From Rotaria sordida (taxonomy: Eukaryota > Rotifera > Eurotatoria > Philodinida > Philodinidae): a DNA stretch of 64,000 nt. The notes beneath the pieces are model-generated. The model had not been told where the DNA came from. It did no database searches and saw nothing but the letters and a program-made list of their open reading frames with translations. Shown here one piece after another: positions 58,430 through 64,000 of this stretch (its first letter is position 1; each line of letters begins with the position of its first letter). The stretch lies in assembly GCA_905250125.1 (NCBI GenBank), contig CAJNOL010001333.1:1-64000 (forward strand), written 5' to 3'. The position numbers and the translations under genes are program-made.

Positions 58430-59170
58430 AAGATAGCTTGTTTTTTTGCTATTAATATACTTAGGAGTAACCAAAAGTTTTTTGAACTCTTTTTCAAAAA
58501 AAATTTTAGATACTTTGGATACCGCATTAGCATATCATATTTCATTTGTCTTAAGAATTTAGCGAAATTTTGTTAGATCATATCAGCTGCGTTCTAGCAC
58601 TACTAGTGATGAGATGTGGATTTATTTTAGATAGGTTAGTCACAAGTCATCGAATGTTAGCTGGCTTATTGAAGATGAATCATCAAAGACTATTGTTTAT
58701 GGAGACAGATTTGAATCAAAACTTTGTTTTGTATATTCTTTAAATCAAATACTCTTGGGTGTAGATGAATGCAAGACTGTAGATCACAAGTACTATAATG
58801 AAAATTGTCTGTAGCCTTTTGTTAATGTAATATGGAAATAAACAGAGACATTAGATTCAAAATGTACAGAATTGCTTGATGATCATCGTTGACTTCATAC
58901 TCATCCAATGTTATTAATCATTTAACAGAGGAAGGCGTCAATATAATATCGCATCCTTCATATTCGCCATAGCTAATACTGCATAATCTGTGGTTAAGTA
59001 AATTTATCGAATGAAGAGTAGCTGATTAAAATAAATGAAATATGATGTGCAGGTACAGTATCCAAGGTAGCTAAACTTTTTTTCGAAAAAGAGTTAAAAA
59101 AAACTTTTAATAAATTGTTAGAGAGGATTGAACTTGGCATAAAGAATAATGGCAACTATCCTAAACTTTT
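58430..59170. mobile_element. Foldback element, ~110-130-bp arms
   Basis: The left arm AAAAGTTTTTTGAACTCTTT, TTTAGATACTTTGGATACCG and ATATCATATTTCATT (to about 58560) is the inverse of the right arm from about 59030 to 59170 (AAATGAAATATGATGTGCAG, AGTATCCAAGGTAGCTAAAC, GAGTTAAAAAAAACTTTTAA). The interior is about 470 bp and non-coding. No clear target duplication seen. Confidence 0.75.
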
Positions 59171-60460
59171 GATAAAATAAAATTGAAAATATCTCCTTAT
59201 CTTTATGTTTTTATTTAATGTTGCCAGAACTTCTGGTTACCCTTCCCCCCCCCCCCCCCAAGTAGCTTATCTGACTATTGTATCCTCTCTTTGTTCTTCT
59301 TTTTTCTGTCTCTATGCTATTCACAGGAACCAAATTGTAGCCTATCACAGTCATAAAAATCGTCACCAAGAGAAATAGTAAATGAAATATAAACGTAATC
59401 AGTTTATAGCGATGTCGCATGTAACTGTACAAAAGATTGAGAATTTTGACTAAAAAAACATCTATAACTTAAAAATTAGTACGCAATTTACCAGGGTATC
59501 AGAACAGTCCTGTCCTGATGACGATCTCTGATCTGTACTCAGCTATCTGAACCAGCTTCGGCGATCGAGAACCAGGTTTTCTATCATATTTCTATAAGAG
59601 CTCAACGTACAGACGATTCCATGACAAAAGCTCCCGTGGTATTTGCTCCCAAGTGATACTCATTCCCCAGGCGCATGCTCCCTAATAGTACTACTTCAGA
59701 GACTTCTTATTAATTACAAGGGCAACATTTTAATATATTTACTTAATATCTAGAAAGTAACAATACAGGTTGCAGCTGTGGTGTGCTACGCGTCATTTTT
59801 GAGTCTGAATAAAGTCTTGTGGGATGACAACGGAGGAAACTCTTATTCGGAGCCATTCGAATGGCTGCGATTGAATTGGAATGGATATGAATAGATGGAA
59901 ATAAATGCGAAAAGATGTGAATAGATAAGAATAGTCTAGAAAATTCAGGTATGCGTACAGGTGGTCTCATGCGTCATCAGTATGCTTACTTTGGTCTTTT
60001 AAATGCTATAAAGTTATAAAACTGACTGGATTGTCTATTACAGTTTTTGGACAGGTTTCATGCTTTTTCACATTTGCACATTAGTCTTTGCTCTCAGGCT
60101 AATCGAAAATTTGACATATTTTTTAAGTGTCACAACTGGTATTTATTGATCTAATAATAAAAACATGGTGACTTTTTGTAACATGGTTATGGAAACAGTT
60201 AAGTAATAATACACAAGCTTACAAAACTCCAAATTTTATTAGAAAAATGAATCTCTTTCAAGATGATGTGTTTTAGATGAATTATATAATGGAAGTAACT
60301 AAGGGGCAACGTCAATACGAAGAAAAACGCTAGATAAATTGACTATTTTGTACCAGTCACCGACAAAATTTCTTTAGTTATGCAAGATGACTTGCAAAAG
60401 GAGTTTTTCCTTGATTAGTCAGATAAATACTGCATTTTCGCTATAAGTAGCAAATGTTTA

Positions 60461-60516
60461 GGGCGGATGTGGATATTTATCAAGACAAGAACAACAGCAC
60501 TATCCACATTCAGAAG
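60461..60516. repeat. Telomere-like foldback 17 (eroded)
   Basis: GGGCGGATGTGGATA, loop CAAGACAAGAACAACAGCAC, then TATCCACATTC. The arms have nearly lost the telomere motif but the AGAACAACA loop remains. Confidence 0.55.
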
Positions 60517-60978
60517 AACACTATGTAATTTCGTTCTTTGTTAGGTATTGCGCGTATTAGATAAATAAATAAAGGTTATTAGTGCTGCATTTCAATAAAG
60601 TCTTTTTCTGGTTGAAAGCAGTAATAATATTTTCTAGAACAAGCGATATGTTTCTTCGAATTTGTTAAGATTACAAGACTATGGAAATTACTTGGACATA
60701 GTAAGCAAATATTTCTGCTATCTGTGTCTGCAAGAATGCTGTTAATTTTAGCTGGAGAGTTCCACTCGTTGAAAAACTTTATTTATTGACTATTGAAGCA
60801 AGGTGGTCTTTTATTTCATTTTTTTAAAAATAAGACTGTACACACAAGGCTCATTGTCAAATCTGATTATCGATATACGTTCTTTAAAACATACTATGAT
60901 TTTCTATTCTGGTTACTAGTCAGATCAAGAGGAAAAGTCTTAAATAATTGAGTATTGGCTAAACTCTCTATCCCCCCC

Positions 60979-61075
60979 CATAATTGAAGACCCCTCCATA
61001 TTACAAGACCCTCCCATAATGGAAGACCCCTTTGGGAAAAGACTTTGTCCCACGTAATAGAAGACTTCCCATTTT
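60979..61075. repeat. CATAATGGAAGACCCC short tandem
   Basis: About five imperfect copies of CATAATGGAAGACCCCTYC-like units, ending GTAATAGAAGACTTCCC. Confidence 0.7.
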
Positions 61076-61276
61076 TTTAAGATTTATTTTTGAGAGCTGA
61101 AAATTTTCATTAGCTTTTGTACCCCGAAACATGTCTATTTCTGGGGTTTTCAGCTGAAAATTTTCAAATCCATAAGCTCAACTCTATATATAAGCTTCGA
61201 AAATTGTGAAAATCCTTCCTCCAATTTTCAAAATCGCTTCGGTTCTCTCAGAGAGCCCTTTTAGTTACAAAAGGCT

Positions 61277-61320
61277 GTTAGCGCAATCCCTTGCGGGATT
61301 AAAAATGTGAAACACGATAG
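61277..61320. repeat. Dispersed repeat, copy 2 (partner at 36391)
   Basis: GTTAGCGCAATCCCTTGCGG, then GATTAAAAATGTGAAACACG. Confidence 0.5.
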
Positions 61321-61437
61321 ACCTACTGTTACTAATTAAATGGACTTCGTTTTCTTCCGTTTCTTTATGATAGATTTCTAGCTTATCGTTTGTTTTAATC
61401 TTCCCAAACTACAGTTTCTGTGTAACAGTCTGTGAAG

Positions 61438-62170
61438 GGTTTAGATATTCTCTGTCACGGTCTGTGATGGTGTCTGGAGGTTCTCTGTCACGGCCTGTAA
61501 TGGCCTCTGGAGTCTCTTTGTCGCGGTCTGCGATGGGTTTGGAGCTTCTCTGTCACAGTCTGTAATGATTATTAATTTTCTATCACGGTCTGTGACGGTC
61601 TCTGAGGGTTCTCTGCCACGGTCTGTAATGGTCTCTGGGGTTTCTCTGTCACGGTCTGTGATGGTCTCTGTAGTCCCTGCGTCACGATCTATGATAGTCT
61701 TTGGGGACTCTCTGTCACGGTCAGTGATGGTCTTTGGGAGTTCTCTGTCACAGTCTGTGATGGTCTTGGGGAGTTCTCTGTCACGGTCTGTAATGGTCTC
61801 TGGAGTCCTTCTGTCACGGTCTGTGATGGTCTCTGGAGTCTCTCTGTCACGGTCTGTGATGGTGTTAGGGGGGGGGGGGGGTTCTCTGTCACGGTCTGTG
61901 ATGGTCTCTGGAGTCCCTTTGTCACGGTCTGTGATGGCCTCTGGAGCCCCTCTGTCACGGTCTGTGATGGTCTCTGGAGTCCCTCTGTCACGATCTGTGA
62001 TGGTCTCTGGAGTCCCTATGTCACGGTCTGTGATGGCCTCTGGAGCCCCTTTGTCACGGTCTGTGATGGTCTCTGGAGTCCCTCTGTCACGGTCTGTGAT
62101 GGTGTTAGGGGGGGTGTTCTCTGTCACGGTCTGTGATGGGTATGAATTTTCTCTGTCACGGTCTGTGGGG
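61438..62170. repeat. 33-bp minisatellite, about 20 units, open on both strands
   Basis: The unit is ACGGTCTGTGATGGTCTCTG followed by GAGTCCCTCTGTC (33 bp), with 30-36-bp variants and G-runs. The minus strand reads 228 codons of ITDRDRGTPET-like repeats, and the plus strand reads SRSVMVSGVPL-like repeats from 61565. The period is a multiple of three and the unit lacks stops, so open frames on both strands are expected without coding function. No start context, signal or flanking unique domain supports a gene. Confidence 0.92.
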
Positions 62171-64000
62171 TGGGGGGGGGGGGAGTGGGTCCAAAATTTC
62201 TACCCTATACACTTCAACACTCCTTTCAGATCGTGTTTCACAAAACTTATCAGCGTAGCTGCTATGGACCCAAAGTGTAGTACTCATGAGACTCAGACTG
62301 CTACAAATTTATATTGTATTCTCAAAAATGGATGGAAAAGTTTATTTTCAAAAGATATCAAATAAACGGTTGGGTTACAACTAATTCTATTGTTTGAGTT
62401 AAAGCATACGCTGTAAAACTTTATCCCAACGAAACTATTTCATTTCGAATTACTACCACTCCCATCATTCCACTTATCAGATTTCTTGAATATATTTATA
62501 ATATTAATAATACCAACGCAGAATGTTAAATTTGTAAAGAAATATTGATCATAGTGATTAATTTATAGCAGTTTCTATTCGTGCATTTCAAACATTTTTT
62601 TCCTAATACGTGCTTTTTTTCTTGTCGCTCTTCACTGTGTTATTCTTCTGTTAATCGAGATTATAATTATTTCGTATTATTCGATTTAAGCTGTAATTTA
62701 ATAGTTAAATAAGCTTAGTATAGACATTGGTTGTATCTTCGCCAGATCCTAACAAACTTGTATGTATACTAGTGTACAGAGCAAGACACAAAATAAATAT
62801 TTCTAAAAGTTAGAAAGTAGTTTGATCACGCTTTTATGTAACTTATACTACAGTTATAAAAAATCACAAAAGATTATCTTTCTCATGGATCGTACAAACT
62901 TTTATCTGCGCAAAAAGAGGAGGCTAGCTTTTTGCTAATGCTCATAATAATATTCGAACTATTGATAATCAAAATATTCTAGAAGTTTCTACAACCTTTT
63001 AAATCTAAGTGATTGCTACGACCGTATCCTCTCATTTGCGAACATAAAATCGAAATAAAAAAATCTGTAAAATTCAATTTCAGTTGTTTTTTAAATTTAA
63101 TTTATTCAAATTTGAAATAATCTTAAGTCTAAAATTTTCGGTTTTCAAATTTCAAAAAACATTTACTGATATGAATTTTAAAACAAATTAAAATTTCAGT
63201 AATATTTTTAAACTTGCTGAAATTTATAGAGTTCGCTAAAGATTGAGTTTCATTATTTCAATTTAACGATCTGAAATTTGTAGAGTACGCTAAACTACAA
63301 TAGTGCGTCTTTTCTTTTCTTTTCTTTTCTTTGTAATTACTGCAATTTATAGAGTTCACTAGATGTTGAGCTTCACTACTTCAACTTATCGAGCTGTAAT
63401 TTGTAGAGCGCGCTAAAATATAGGAGTGCTTTTTTTTAGTTCTTAATTGACTGTAATTTACAGAGTTCGTCAGACATAATTGTTACTATGAATCCCATCA
63501 GCTGTTTTTGATTTTGAACAGATCATATAATTATGATAGTAAAATAGCATCGAACATTGAATGAATATAATTGATTGAGATGTAAAAGCATTTATACACA
63601 AAAATCATATATACAAAAAATGACGTTCTAAACAAAGCGTCTCAGAAATATAGATGTTAATAAGCGTCTTCTATTGATGAACACAGTTCGATTCGCCCAC
63701 ATCACAGTTGGAACAAATATTAAATTATCACAACAAGTTATGATACAGTCTCTTTAAAAACTCGCTTTGTCTTTAACTGAAATCGTTCTTAGTTTAGCCC
63801 AAATCGACGACCCTTGCTCGTGCACTATGAGTATTAGTTTATCAATAACAAAAGAAAAAAAATCAGCTAGTACATTCTATTTTTGACTTCTATTGAAATT
63901 CTTCGGAGCTAGATTCAAAGAAAAATTTTAGTTCAACTAAAATCTAACGTCCTCTACAAAGTACAGCAACAGTACTAAATTTAAAAACCTTCTCTGATCA
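62171..64000. other. AT-rich tail of the window
   Basis: After a poly-G stretch there is no supported gene. A tandem repeat lies at 63218-63470, with a TCTTT microsatellite (about 63307-63333) within it. Confidence 0.5.
63218..63470. repeat. ~120-bp tandem repeat, about 2.3 units
   Basis: Units share AATTTATAGAGTTCRCTARA, TTGAGYTTCAYTAYTTCAAY and GWAATTTGTAGAGYRCGCTA, starting near 63218 and 63342, with a partial copy at about 63450. The first unit ends with the (TCTTT)n run. Confidence 0.75.

Larger units (their letters stand above)
56669..61437. other. Gene-poor stretch upstream of the TIR exons
   Basis: Expected to contain the missing 5' exon(s) of the TIR gene, but none was recognised. 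Holds related CCTGATGGTGACCTCTGAT-like blocks (57363, 58366, 59507), a foldback (58430-59170), a degenerate telomere-like hairpin (60461-60516) and a short CATAATGGAAGACCCC tandem (60979-61075). Confidence 0.5.

Noticed and set aside
61441-62365. 228- and 266-codon open frames in the 33-bp array
   Set aside because: The period is a multiple of three and the unit lacks stops on both strands; no start context or non-repeat domain.
1-64000. Reverse transcriptase, integrase, capsid or envelope genes
   Set aside because: Looked for typical motifs in all readable frames and saw none; the mobile DNA here is non-coding inverted-repeat type.

Overview
The window looks like nuclear DNA of a bdelloid rotifer, probably Rotaria-like. 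The DNA is AT-rich, most spliced introns are about 50-60 bp, and several gene types typical of bdelloids occur together: a TPR-fused arginine ADP-ribosyltransferase (ART), a two-exon F-box gene, a TIR-domain gene, a fungal-type MFS permease and a GNAT-like acetyltransferase relic. Interspersed tracts match TGTGGG, which from memory is the bdelloid telomeric repeat. The assignment rests on gene content and repeat type, not on a database search.

Layout. 1-146 is a terminal-exon fragment of an unknown minus-strand gene. 861-2361 (-) is a secreted Cu/Zn superoxide dismutase in four exons. 4604-5940 (+) is an SQSTM1/p62 autophagy receptor, with a one-base reading-frame break in its PB1 domain. 7944-9702 (-) is an SLC46-like transporter. 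13312-14046 (+) is a decayed GNAT acetyltransferase. 19789-23566 (+) is an intermediate-filament rod fused to an unusual C-terminal region containing a YfaP-like domain. 26134-27782 (+) is a Dal5/ACS-type MFS permease. 32397-33790 (+) is a disrupted ART-family copy. 39145-39986 (-) is a small single-pass membrane protein. 40063-40612 (+) is a tentative three-exon gene. 40768-43608 (-) is an intact ART-TPR gene. 46912-50030 (-) is an F-box gene. 52689-56668 (-) is a TIR-domain gene split by a 3.5 kb intron. The last 7 kb has repeats and no convincing gene.

The main feature of the window is the density of foldback DNA. About 17 short hairpins have a G-rich telomere-like arm (GGGTGTGGG...), a short loop and a C-rich arm; several share a loop resembling AGAAGNACAACACC, found in both orientations. 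In addition there are at least eight larger inverted-repeat elements. One is a MULE-like 1.19 kb palindrome with a 9-bp target duplication and arrays of a 28-bp palindrome at its ends. One is a 121-bp hAT-type MITE with a perfect 8-bp target duplication. One is a 1.36 kb foldback that expanded an ordinary 51-bp F-box intron to 1.4 kb. One is an FB-like element with internal tandem repeats. No transposase, reverse transcriptase, capsid or envelope gene was recognised, so all appear non-autonomous. Two minisatellites share a TCTGTRATGG core.

The genes do not form an operon or an obvious pathway. The mixture of telomere-like tracts, foreign-looking genes, multigene-family members and non-autonomous elements resembles the accessory, subtelomere-like compartments described for bdelloids. 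There are two assembly gaps: 100 N at 31296-31395, and 290 N at 51495-51784 inside a telomere-like tract.
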